NCBI GenBank assembly: GCA_013115125.1
Contig: JABANN010000292.1
Coordinates: forward strand, 1-41,921
Source of the DNA: Perkinsus olseni
Lineage: Eukaryota > Perkinsozoa > Perkinsida
Reading direction: 5' to 3'
Length of the DNA stretch: 41,921 nt
Part shown: in pieces, positions 11,610 through 21,980 of the stretch
How the letters are laid out: each line of letters opens with the position of its first letter
Position numbering within the stretch: position 1 is the first letter of the stretch
Position numbers and translations under genes: made by a program
Notes under the pieces: model-generated
Told to the model about the DNA's origin: nothing
The model's database searches: none
What the model saw: only the letters and a program-made list of their open reading frames with translations

Positions 11610-12757
11610 ACTGATATTGGATGTCAACTGCTGCTTCTGCTGATGATACTCGATACTGTTGCTCTCAATACTAGAGTCGGCCTTGTCAGTTTACTTATGT
11701 AACTTGGACAGCGACTTCAACGATCAATACAGACGAGAAGGACGACGATGTAATAACTGCTGCTGCTGCTGCTGCTGCTGTCTACGAGATTGCCTAGGGC
11801 TGGACTAACCTAAGGAGGTAAGCCGAGACGGCTAAGCGCAATCAAACTGAAACAGGGAGGAGAATCAAGAACGACCACTCAGAACGCCCATTGCGTATTG
11901 AAGCACTCAACGCAAGCCTAGCACCGACCATGGCGGGGATGGACAGAAGTCCTGCAACACGCGAATGGCGCCAGGGGGAGTTGATTGGGCTTGCACGATG
12001 AGGAACCAGAGAAAGTGACGAGCGATGAGGAACCTAAAAGTTGGCAATAAAAGCGTGGATTGGGCGAACTATCGAAAAGAGGAGCGAGTACTGAAACCTG
12101 CGCTGTGGTCTTACGCTCCGTCGAGGACTACTACGTCAGGAGGCTGCTGATCATAACTGGGCAGCTGCCAACTAAGGCATCGCGTTAGCATCATAACTCG
12201 AGGACGACGATGGGAGCAGCCGATAACGGCGATGAATTAACTACTTATACGCTGGCATGCACTACCCTACTCGAGTAGATACAGCGTTGAGGAAATGCAA
12301 GATCGCAAGATTACATCTCTATCCCCTACATTATTGATAAAATGTTCTTTCACTTAACACTAATACTCGACTATTCTACGTAAAATAACCCCAACGACGG
12401 TGACTCGTACAACAAGGCCTCTGTCACCGTCGGAGGGACACAACAAGGGCAATGCCACCATACACTGTCCGTAGCAGACGTGCTACTGTCGATGACCAAC
12501 GACCAGACGTAGGCGGAGCTATCAGCCACTAACAAGGTTATATTCATACTTCTACTTTCACTAACGTTACTGGGCTGACGACCACCACGACCACGACGAC
12601 GATCATCATAACTCCTCAAAAGCATCATCCTAAAACAGGTTCGGGTGGAATGCCGTCAACGATCACCAGGAAGGGGTACGAGAGAGCGAAGTTGTGCGGT
12701 CCTACCGTCGAGCCGTCACCACTTACCGCTAGTAATATACATAGCCTCTTGGACCGT
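11610..12757. other. Intergenic region between RRM copies 1 and 2
   Basis: About 1.15 kb. It holds a (CTG)8 tract (11757-11780). A minus-strand open frame at 12371-12628 begins RSYDDRRRGRGG, which could be 3' UTR of copy 2. A possible 3' UTR intron (gtaagt near 12725 to ttttag near 12630) precedes it. No independent gene was recognised. Confidence 0.45.
11757..11780. repeat. (CTG)8 microsatellite
   Basis: Eight perfect CTG units (CAG on the minus strand) about 150 bases upstream of the start of RRM copy 1. The neighbouring genes use CAG-rich Gln runs in their coding exons, but this one lies outside any exon I can support. Confidence 0.85.
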
Positions 12758-14309
12758 CTAATAGGGACTGGCCCTGTATTGGGATGGCTGGCCGTATCCT
12801 TGAGGTTGCATGTTGCCATACCCTTGCTGTTGAGGATAACCCCCGTAGGCAGCAGGCTGCTGCTGCGGCGGCGGTGGGGCACCTCCATAACCACCACCAC
12901 CTTGCTGTTGGCGAGCCCCACCATAAGGGGAAGCACCATAACCACCGTACTGGGCGGGTGACTGCTGCTGCATCATCATAGGCTGCTGTTGCTGCTGATA
13001 GCCACTACCGTTGTACATGGGCCTGGCACAGAAAGAGACCTCAAAGCACGATGATAAGCTCGCCGCTCCCTAGCGTACTGCTGTGGCTGGCGATAGCCTC
13101 CAGACTGATACGAGGGAGATCGCTGACCGTAGCCACCTCCACTTCCACCACCAAACGACCTACGACACCGACAGTGAGAAAGTCGGCTACGAGAAGAAGC
13201 TCACTACCCCATAGGACGGCCCTTGCCCTTACCACGAGATCCCTCACGCCGAGCATGCTTGACCTCAACCTGATCCAGCATAACGATTGGTGATACTACA
13301 ACCGTCACTGCGCCACGAAATTACATGCTTGTCATCAATCATATTTGCATCACCACCAGCAATAGCAGCATCAGCATCAGCAGGTGATGAGAAAATAACG
13401 TAGCCGAAACCTCGGTGGCGTCCCGTCTCGCGGTCGTACATTACCAGAGCCTCGGCCACGGTTCCATACCGAGAGAAGTGCTCGGTTAGTCGAGCTGAAT
13501 GGAGATGTACTTCGACGAAAGGCCACAAACTTTCCCAGGCGCTCACGTTTATCACAGCTGTTAGGCAGGCCACCGACGAAGATCTTGCAAGGGTTGTCAC
13601 CACCATCACTAGGCACTCCATCTCCTCTACCAAATCTATCAGTAGAAGAATGCCACCGCGGTCGGTAGAGGGCAACTTACCCAAAGTCCCCACTTCCCTT
13701 GCCTCCACCATAGCCTCCCTTGCCACCATAGCCGCCCTTACCCCCACTGAAACCCTTACCGCCTGAGAGACCTCGCATTGTCTTGCACGAACACCAGCCA
13801 ACAACACACTACCTCCTTTCCCACTGTGGGGAGGGTCCTGCGAAGCCCTCTTGACATCCACGGTCTTCTCCAAAAGAACATGCGGACCACTCGCCAGACA
13901 AGTCTAAGAGGGAAACCGTAGGCAACGCCAGCAGGAGGCGAAGTGCTCGTACCTCCATGTCAGTGAGCTGACCATAAACCACGAAGCCGAAGCCTCGAGA
14001 CCGACCGGTGTTCCGGTCGTACATGACCACCGCATGCTCCACCGGGCCGAACTGCGCGAAGTAGCTCTCCATATGCTGCTTCTCACAGGCACCCGGCAGA
14101 CCTCCGATGAATAACTACGAAAAATACAACTGTTTTAGCAGAGCGAAGCAGCAAGACAAAGCACTCACCTTCCGGTCGTCCGACTCTCTAGACCTGGCGG
14201 GGCCTCCACCACTACCCATAAAATTGGAAGCCTGTGGAGGCGGGGCGGTAGGGGGTGCCTGGTCCGCGTAAGGGTAGGCGGAGCCCACAGGAGCGCCAGT
14301 CGTATTCAT
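12758..14309 (-). CDS. Two-RRM RNA-binding protein, Musashi/hnRNP A-B-like (tandem copy 2)
   Basis: Start ATG 14309 (MNTTGAPVGS). A short Pro-rich N-terminus precedes RRM1 (about 14107-13960), with LFIGGL and RSRGFGFVVY. The linker starts LLEKTVDVKRA and includes a Gly/Lys repeat (GGKGGYGGKGGYGG). RRM2 (about 13595-13260) has KIFVGGL and RHRGFGYVIF and ends with VEVKHA. A basic GKGKGRPMG patch and a Gln/Gly/Tyr-rich tail follow, ending in RASPY and a stop at 12758. Copy 3 has the same last five residues. Intron positions match copy 1 before RNP2, after RNP1, inside RRM2 and before VEVK. The exon between about 13180 and 13080 has an uncertain 3' join. It is likely a nuclear or granule RNA-binding protein; the target is unknown. 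Confidence 0.88.
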
Positions 14310-14917
14310 AAGAACAGGAGAGAGCGCCTTAGTGAGGACAGCCAACCTTGATCGAGCCCGCCTTGGACGACCCTCGAAGAGAGGCTAGGGAGACAGCGCA
14401 GAACACAACAGTCAAAGTCGAGTCGCGAGAAGGATGGTGGTGCAATCAATTACATGCAAGGCATAACAAGCGACAGTCCGAGATGACCGGATACCGACTA
14501 CCGCTGCTGTTACCTCGAACTCAGCGACGCTACTGGTGGCTAGGGAAGGCAGCATCGAATCATGAGACACCAACGGGAGGAGCTATTCAAAGGGCTGTCC
14601 AGCGCACGAGCGTGTAAGGCTTTCCTCTCAAAACCACAACACAACCAAATCCAGTTTATTCTTCTCCGAAGAACTATGACGATCCGAGCGAGAGAAGTTG
14701 TGGGGAAATGAGGACATAGCAATAAGAAGGGGCCACCATAGGGCGGCAATAATGGCGATCTCCCCGACAGTAATAATGACGGCAACTTGGCAGCCCACGA
14801 GGCCGCTAGCCACAGCAGCAGCAGCTACTTGACACCCTTATCGAGAGAAAGTGTCACTGTGAAGTCGGGAACTTCATTGTTATTTTACGTCAGCTGCTGC
14901 TGCCGGTCGTCCCGAGT
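14310..14917. other. Intergenic region between RRM copies 2 and 3
   Basis: About 600 bases between the two same-strand genes, presumably the 3' UTR of copy 3 and the promoter of copy 2. Only short open frames without recognisable content were seen, plus a few CAG/GCTG triplets near 14810. Confidence 0.45.
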
Positions 14918-17089
14918 TTAGTAGGGGCTGGCTCGAGAAGGGCCGCCGTATTGGCCTCCATAACGAGGTGGAGGGGCGTTATCTGAGCAAGGGGCACATC
15001 GACCGACTCCTTCTTGAAGCTTGCCTACATCCTCCCATTGGTGGTCGTCGAGGCTCCTGCCGTTGGTAGCCCATACCGCCATAGCCGCCCTGCTGCTGCA
15101 TACCACCATACCTGGCCACCGACGACGAAGATACGGCGGAAACTTCCCCTGCCAACCTACCCCTGTTGTGGCGGAGGCATCCCATACTGAGGCTGCTGCT
15201 GCTGATACATGCCCATCGGGGGAGGCCGGTTTTGCTGCTGCTGAAAGTAGGCATTAGACGCCGCCTTGCTAGCTCGCATCGTAGCTTGATAACTACCAAG
15301 GAGTCAAAGCTGCAACAGGAACCATGCCTCACTGGGGCCTACTCGTCAGGGCCTCTGTAGCGGCCATGGTCCCCATACCCTCCACTGCCATACTCATTAT
15401 AGCCACCAAAGGACCGTCGTGGAGCTTCCCTCGTCGTGTGCTTCACATCAACCTTGAACGACAGCCATATTTCTTCCACCCTTCCCTGTCGACTACTACC
15501 CATTTCCCATCGATGACATTATTGGCCGAGTTGCTGATTGCAGCTTCAGCCGCGGACAAATCCTCATAGGTGATGTATCCGAAGCCTCTGGACTGGCCCG
15601 TCATCCTATCAGTACTGACAACAACAGCAACCATCCTCATCACCCAAGCACAGTGCCACCGCTCCTACATCACTGTGCAGTCCACCAAGTTGCCATACTG
15701 GATGAAGAAATCTCTGAGAACATCTGAAAAACAGGCAGCCGGTACCGATAAAGACGGCAGTAATTGAACCGTGACAGTGCCAACAATTAATCCGTAAGGA
15801 AATGAAGATAAAATAAAGTACAACACCATATACGAGCATATCATTATGACGGTAGACAGAACCCAAAGATATTGATTAAAATATCAACGCTGATTGCTTA
15901 CCACTGGTCACTTCCCTTGGCAAGCCCCCGACGAAGAGCTTGTTAGGGTTCTGGTCTCGATGACCTCCCTTGCCCTTCCTGACAGTGATCACCTATGCAA
16001 CCCCTCACCGGTCATCAACACTAACCCTGAGCTGTAGTCATCGTAGCTTCTCGGTGCTCCTGCTCCCTTCCCTGAAACACTACAACCATCCAACAGCCTC
16101 AACTGCGTTACGGATACCCACCTGATGACCGCCTCTCGTTGGCCGTAGAAGTGCCATCGTCGTTGACGGAGCGTCGCACTTCGACAGACTTCCCCATGAT
16201 CACATGCGGCGCCGCAGCCACACAACCCTGATCAGAAAAAATTCCACCCAAAGGCCCATCCCAACTGAGTAGGCTTACGAGCATCTGCTCTTTGGTTTGG
16301 AAAGTAACGAAGCCGAACCCCCGACTCCGTCCTGTGTACCGGTCCATCATCACCACTGAGTCCTCCACAGGGCCGAACTGGCTGAAGTACTCATCCAAGG
16401 CTGGCTTGTCGGCTTCCCGCGGAAGACCACCGACAAAAACCTGCGCGGCTCCACCTCAAAAAAAGTGAGGCAAGTTGTGTTGGGCCACCTTTTTGGTATC
16501 ATCTCCCCTCTTAGGAGGCCCATCATATCGTGGGGCCGGTGCCGGGCTCTGACCAACGGAACCCGCTTGAACAGGAGGCGACGTGGTGAACTCCTGCTGG
16601 ATGGCTGCTGCCGATGCAACGGCAGTAGCAGCCGCGACGTCCATAGGGGAGGCCGGAGGCTCCTGCTGAGATGCAGGCGTTGCAGGCAAAGGAACAGGGA
16701 TGGCCTGCCGGACGAAGACCTCAACCGACGCTCTATGGTGTTCCTCCCAACTCACCTCAGGCTCCTCATGCACAGCGGTCTCCGTAGCATTTCCAGCAAC
16801 AGCAGTGGTATCCACCGACGTCGGGGCGGCATCCTGGGCAGCGGCAGGAGCGGGTGAGGGCACCTCCGAGGGTGATGCTTCCGTGGCCGGGTCAGCAGGG
16901 GAAGCCTCAGTCGACATCTCTGCAGGAGTCGCCTCCGTGGTCGCGGTGGGCTCCGAGCTAGCCTCGGCGGCTGGGACGCTCTCTGCCTCCGGAGCTGCAG
17001 CCGCTGCTGGTGCCCTGAATATAACGGGCATCTTCATAGACGCAGTGCGAATGGCCCTACTCGTTGGTGCTGGCCGGTTGTTGTTCCAT
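14918..17089 (-). CDS. Two-RRM RNA-binding protein, Musashi/hnRNP A-B-like (tandem copy 3)
   Basis: Start ATG 17089 (MEQQPASTNE), then a 46-nt intron and a long Ala/Pro/Glu-rich disordered exon (to about 16490). RRM1 (about 16440-16280) has VFVGGL and RSRGFGFVTF. A linker contains GKSVEVRRSV. RRM2 (about 15935-15530) has KLFVGGL and QSRGFGYITY and ends KWVDVKHT. The C-terminus is Gly/Tyr/Gln-rich and ends RASPY with a stop at 14918. The intron splitting RRM2 is unusually long here (about 175 nt, 15900-15730). Intron sites match copies 1 and 2. The acidic N-terminal extension is unique to this copy. An internal ATG at 17037 is an alternative start if the first intron is not used. Confidence 0.88.
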
Positions 17090-17150
17090 GACGGATGGAC
17101 AGAAAAGTGGGTTGGTAGCCGACAGGATGAACTACAAAAAGAATTCTCCC

Positions 17151-17508
17151 TCAGGCCCTCGTCAACACAAAGACCATGTAGTAGACGACAACTATGACAA
17201 GGGAGGCAACGGCGACATCCCCATGCGTGGTAAGTAGCGGTGAGAGTGCAACAACTCATCCAAATACCGGGCTCCCGCGAGTCCCTTCGCGCCTGAAGGC
17301 AGCAGTCCCGATCGAGGCGACCCGGTGGGCATCCAAACCTACTGTCCTCGTCCACCTTGCACGATCCCGTGGTCTCCAACTTGACCAGTTTTGTATCTTC
17401 CACGGTGAGCTCGTCGATATCCTGTCGTACACCAGCGGCTGTGACGAGCTCCTCCGCAGACAAGCTCAAAAGATACGTCCTAAAGGCTGCCAAAGTCCCC
17501 TCAGCCAT
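17151..17508 (-). CDS. Small single-pass membrane protein, unrecognised
   Basis: Start ATG 17508 (MAEGTLAAFRTYLLSL). The first exon is amphipathic and Glu-rich (ELTVEDTKLVKLE). One intron of about 86 nt, then a second exon coding DVAVASLVIVVVYYMVFVL, a clear membrane-spanning helix near the C-terminus, with a stop at 17151. The product would be about 90 residues with a tail-anchored layout (long cytosolic part, C-terminal helix, few residues after). No family is recognised. The ATG lies 12 nt after the lectin stop, and the next gene starts 61 nt past its own stop, so the three may share a transcript or rely on trans-splicing. The exon join is plausible but not unique. Confidence 0.5.
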
Positions 17509-17520
17509 CCATCAAGCACC

Positions 17521-18421
17521 TCACTTCCGCTTTCCCTTGGCTTGTTTTTTACAGACGAAGGGGCCTGGGTCGCTGCCATCCCAACCGTACCACTGCTCCT
17601 GGGCCTTCTGCGGGGCGCAGTCCGGATCATCAGCATATGCTGGATCTGTAACACGGGCAATAAGGTCTCCATGTTGACCTCAAGATACTACTACCAGTGC
17701 AGTTATTGGCCCACTTGTTAAACTCATTTTCCGAGCCATCAGTCCAGTCGTAATCCTCATCCTGGTCGGTATCACTGTACCCTATCCAAGTCGAGCGTCC
17801 ACCAGTGAGGGTCCGAACCTGCGCCCTGAGTTTAACCATGATCAACCTAAGATACCTTCTACGAATTCGTTCTCAGCCTCAGAGTGAATGCTGGCCAGAT
17901 TCGCCCCCATGGCGTTGCAGCGGGCCTCCGCCTCGAAGAAGTCTACCAAGGAATCGACGAATCTGCAAGTGATATCAACTCACTGGTACCGCCTCGGCGA
18001 CCACTGACCGGTAGCAGGCTGAGCCGTAGAGGACCCAGCCGTCATCGCAAGCATCCGGGCTATATAGTTGCGTACGAGCGTTGAAGCTGGCGGCAACCGT
18101 CACTGAACTCTGCAGAAGGGAGCTCAACGACGACGTGGGGATGGTGTGGTACTCACCTGAGACGACGGGTTACCACACCAGTCGTGGAACTGCTGAGCTC
18201 TCCTAAGGCACATAGGCTCGTTATCGGCCGTCCCAAGGTACCTGGCACGGCGATGGCCCCGGCGAGGGGTCGAAGGACCGCTGAAAGGCCTACCGCTCCC
18301 CCAGCACATCTTCGAACTGCTTATTTGTCAAGTGCAGGAAGTGCTCACACACAGAGCTTGTTATTATACACTTACCCTCGGCTGCAGCGGCTGTTACAGT
18401 AGCCAGGAGTAGTACCTTCAT
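17521..18421 (-). CDS. Secreted C-type lectin-domain protein
   Basis: Start ATG 18421 gives MKVLLLATVTAAAAEG, a typical signal peptide, and the frame stays open through KQFEDVLGER. After a 55-nt intron comes a Cys-containing segment (NEPMCLRRAQQFHDWC). The C-type lectin fold follows: CDDGWVLYGSACYR, FFEAEARCNAMGANLASIHS, ENEFVRTLTGGRSTWIGYSD, DYDWTDGSENEFNKWANN, and the closing PGPFVCKK near the stop at 17521. WIGYSD and the W-x-D-G-S and FVCK motifs fit the family. The galactose/mannose triplets (QPD/EPN) are not evident, so sugar binding cannot be assigned. It would act outside the cell or on its surface. Six exons; one 44-nt intron (17819-17862) holds the shared motif described in the findings. 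Confidence 0.88.
17846..17856 (-). repeat. Intron-borne 11-mer (GGTATCTTAGG), copy 1
   Basis: Inside the 44-nt lectin intron 17819-17862. The same 11 bases, or 10 of them, occur in three other short introns of unrelated genes (19568, 35414, 36649). Confidence 0.8.
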
Positions 18422-18713
18422 CACCAATCGATATTAGATACCATCAAGTTGAAGGTGCTGTAAGCATCGCTCCGCTCAAAAAAATGCACGAAAATTGCAT
18501 GAAAGGCCCGTACTAATTTTTCGATGAGCGCGTCTCCTTCGGAATCGACTTGGTCAAGGTAGGGGAAAAACGGTCCCGTCGCTTGGAAGGCTCTTCACAG
18601 ATCCGCCAGCAAATTTTGAGAGGGCGCAGGGTAGTAATGGTAACCGATGCTGGTGATGCAGTTGTTGTCTCTTTTCGTGACTACTTAACTTTTCGAAGAT
18701 TGCACAATCATCG
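18422..18713. promoter_or_regulatory. Divergent promoter region
   Basis: The 292-base gap between the start codons of the lectin gene (minus) and the poly(A)-polymerase-like gene (plus). It must contain both promoters unless transcription is polycistronic. No TATA box or recognisable motif could be assigned. Confidence 0.5.
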
Positions 18714-21070
18714 ATGTCAGCAACGACGACACCGGCTGCAGCGGCAACGTCGTCGTCAGGAGAGGATGCTACTACCCCGCCAGCCCTACCTAGGATAGCA
18801 GAGATCTCCGAGGCCTCAGCGTTGGCTGCTCAGTTCGTTATACAACATCAGCAGCAGCGGCAGGAGGCCGCTAAGAAAGCAGCTGCTCAGTCCACTACTA
18901 TCGATACAACAGCAGCAGCAGAAGCGAGCCCTACTGAGACCAACGGGACATCCACGACCACTGCTGCTATCGGGAGTGAAGCCAAGGACAACAGCCCGGT
19001 CGGAGCGGCTTCCCCCGCGGCCGAGGTACCTTCCTCGGCCACTGTCAACCCAGCTGAGTTGGTCGATAGCGAGCTCTCGTCCTTCGTCGAACGGGTGGCA
19101 TTGACGGATGAGGACCATCATGTCCATAACCACATACTGGGATCGATACTGTCCGTTGCTCGGAGCAACCTGGATATCGAGGCCACGATAGAGACCTTCG
19201 GTTCCGCCGCCAGCGGTCTATCGGAAAAAAGCAGTGACATTGATGCAACGATAATATGCCGGTTTTCGGCGTTAAAGAAACGCTTCGGCGCTGCGGGAGA
19301 CGAGAAGAGCTTATGTTCAGCCGCCGTTATGGGTTTGGGTAAAGCAATCAGCAAATTTGAGAAGGAGGCGCCGGGTGTCGGCCTGAGGGTGGTGCAGGTG
19401 ACGAGGGCGTAGTGATCTCAACATTCCGGTCACCACCGCCGCTGACAGGTTATCCCATCTGCGAAGGTCCCGATCGTGGTGCTGTCCTGGATCGGGCCCA
19501 ATGGTAACGTACAAATCGTGGATGTCAGTATCAATAATCAACTTCCTCTGCACAACACCGCGGTGAGCCTAAGATACCATCCCCTGGCCAGCGAGGATAT
19601 CTTTCTGGTAGTTACTGCGGAACTATGTGGAGATGGACAAGCGAGTCCAGATACTGGCACTTTGCGTGAAGGTAAGCTGCCATCAGTCATTCCGACGGTG
19701 AGTAGTCTGATCTCCTGCCCTTCAGCGATGGGCAAAACTGTGCGGAATTAGTGACGCTAAGCAGGGTAACCTCAGTAGCTACAGCTGGACCTTGCTCTGC
19801 ATATATTTTCTACAAGTACTACTACTACTTCCATCGAGGCACTAGCCCAAGCTTCGTGTAGGTGCGTTCAAAGGGCGCCATTCTGCCGTCTTTACAGTCA
19901 ATGGCGGCGAAGAGACGAAAGGGCGAGCAAGTGAAGCATTACTCATGCCCAATCAGTGGCCGCGTTTTTAATGTCGACTTTGTAGACAGGTTCGGTAAGT
20001 CATACAGTGCCGTAGCCTCATACCGTAACTTTCCCAACTTTCCTCAGAGGCTACTACGGGAGAGGATGCTTTCAAACCAGCGGACACCCCACCGTCAGAG
20101 CTTCTGCGCGATTTTTTCGTGTTCTATGATAGAGACTATAAGTGGGGCTCTGAGGTAGTAAGGGCGACGGGAGCAGCGGCGATGGTGATACTCATGGGCT
20201 CATCACCATTATCAGGTGGTGTCCATTCGAACAGGGGAGAGGCGCAGCACAGACGAATATCTTCACTTGCCAAGGCGGGACACTGAGAGCAACATTCTTA
20301 TTGAGGATCCACTAGACCTCAACAGGAACCTCAACTGTGTGCTGGACTACGAAGGCCGTATAAGGCTTCGCCGAGCATTTGCTCTCTTCGCTGCAAAGGT
20401 GGCTGATGCTTCTATGGAGGAGTTGTTGACCCAGGCTAAGACTTTGACGAGGATGCGAACAGGGCCGACAGCAGCAGCAATGGCGGCCAAGCATGCTCAG
20501 AACGCTACTATGGGCGTTGGAGGCCCCCACGCTCCTGGCCTTACTGCGCCCACGCTGCAGCAGCATACGGCCATGTCGCAGGCATCGCACCAACAACAGC
20601 AGGCTTCACAGCAGCAGGGTCGTCCACGGAATATGGAATATATGCGGCAAGACACTAGCCCAGAATACCAGCCGCGGGGACCGGTCCCGGGCTCCATGCG
20701 ACCAGGGCAAGTTGGCGGAGGACCGGGTGGTGGGTATAATATGATGGGGGTTGGGCATAGTGATATCAGGGCGCCGTCGAACTTGGTGTTGAGCCCTGTG
20801 AAAGACGGACCGGGCGCCGCCACGGTGGTTGAGGGAATTAGAGGCGTGCGAGTACAGCAGCAGCAACCGGTTAACAGTGGTGGTGTAGCATATAATGGGG
20901 CGGGGATGAAGAAGGCTGCTGCTCCCTACTACCAATATGGCCAGCAACAACAGCAGAAGGAGACAGCCGCCGCCGCCACTGCTGTCCAGAGTTATGTGAT
21001 GCCACCCCTTGGTTACTATCTAGAGCTGCAAACTGACGGTCATAGTTGGGATATCGTGGACCGGTGGTGA
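18714..21070 (+). CDS. Noncanonical poly(A) polymerase / terminal uridylyltransferase (Cid1/GLD-2 type)
   Basis: Start ATG 18714, then a Ser/Thr/Ala-rich N-terminus. The nucleotidyltransferase core follows: ETFGSAASGLSEKSSDID (about 19195-19242), whose paired Asp in SDID bind metal, then SAKVPIVVLSW and IVDVSINN, the latter carrying the third Asp. The PAP-associated region matches the family step by step: HNTA-LLRNYVEMDKRVQILALCV, RWAKLCGISDAKQGNLSSYS, ILPSLQ, FFVFYDRDYKWGSE-VVSIR and ILIEDPLDLNRNLN. Seven introns of about 49-60 nt were placed by frame; one (19563-19611) holds the shared 11-mer in inverted orientation. A long Gln/Gly/Met-rich tail ends at 21070, though a further 3' intron is possible. 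It adds untemplated A or U tails to RNA; the nucleotide cannot be told from this sequence. Confidence 0.9.
19568..19578 (+). repeat. Intron-borne 11-mer (CCTAAGATACC), inverted relative to its gene
   Basis: Lies in the 49-nt intron 19563-19611 of the poly(A)-polymerase-like gene. In the other three cases the element is in the opposite orientation relative to the host gene. Confidence 0.75.
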
Positions 21071-21980
21071 CGACAAGGGAAGTGGCAGTGAAGATGATGG
21101 TGATGATGATCACCGTCATCATCATCATCATCATCATCGGCAGTTATCGGCAGTCGAGTGATGAAGTAAAATAATAATAATTCTATTATGGTTGATGAAT
21201 GTGAGCATTATTATTACAACCAAACCACCATCAGCAACATGGCCTCTCAACCAGGTTGTCCGATCCCCTCTTTCACTATAGTCGTCAAAGCTGAGGGCCC
21301 TTACGACGTGGTTATGGTTTCTAAGCCTAGTACTTATTATCACAAACTACTGATGCTGCAGCTGCTGCTGCTGCAACCTATGCGAATTTGATGGTTGTTG
21401 GTCGTCATCGTCGTCACCACCCGCTGTTGTTCTCGTCCTCGTCATCGTGGTCGTCTTCTCATCTTTTTCTTCTGCTATTGTGTCCTCCTCCTTCTGCTTC
21501 GTCTGTTGTTGCCGTCTTGTTTGTGGTCCTTCGCAGGGCCCTTCGCTCGACAGTAGTCCCACTTTGGTGTTGTTCATGTTTGGCAAGGATCTTTGGCAAT
21601 CATCGCCATCGTCGTCCGTCATCACTCTTGTGCAACAACTGGCCGCCGCCGCCCTGTCGGTATCTCTATCATCCCTCCCCGATAGCGTCAAGACTACTAC
21701 CACACACAGCAGCATCACCATCGTCATCATCAGCAGCCGTCACAGTAGACGACGACGGTTACGGCGGCGAAAGGGGACGTGGCGTCATCCATCCGTTCAA
21801 TGGTCTCGGTGGCTTCACTCTCACGATCTCTATACAGTACAGGTTGCGTTGTACGAATAAGTGGGGTTAGCGGCAAGAGGAAACAAGGAACTCGTCCCAG
21901 CACACTTTTCCCGTGCTTTCTCATCACCTTGTGTCATCCTCTCGTCAACCTAAGATCGAATTGGAAAACTGTCCTAGCGC
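21071..21980. other. Low-complexity intergenic region
   Basis: About 900 bases rich in GAT/ATC, CTG and GTC-type triplets on both strands (for example 21091-21139 and 21350-21450). Open frames here on both strands are composed of these triplets and match nothing, so I leave them out. It includes the 3' end of the polymerase gene and the P4-ATPase promoter. Confidence 0.5.
21091..21139. repeat. GAT/ATC trinucleotide inverted tract
   Basis: A GATGATGGTGATGATGAT run is followed immediately by CACCGTC and then six or more CAT units, so the two halves can pair as an imperfect hairpin. It directly follows the poly(A)-polymerase-like stop. Confidence 0.75.

Noticed and set aside
12371-12628. RGG-like minus-strand frame downstream of RRM copy 2
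   Set aside because: Copy 2 already ends in RASPY with a stop, as copy 3 does, so this is more likely 3' UTR than an extra exon or gene.
21347-21870. Open frames on both strands made of Asp, Thr, Gln or Ser runs
   Set aside because: They are translations of trinucleotide-rich DNA with no domain, no exon structure and no partner exons.
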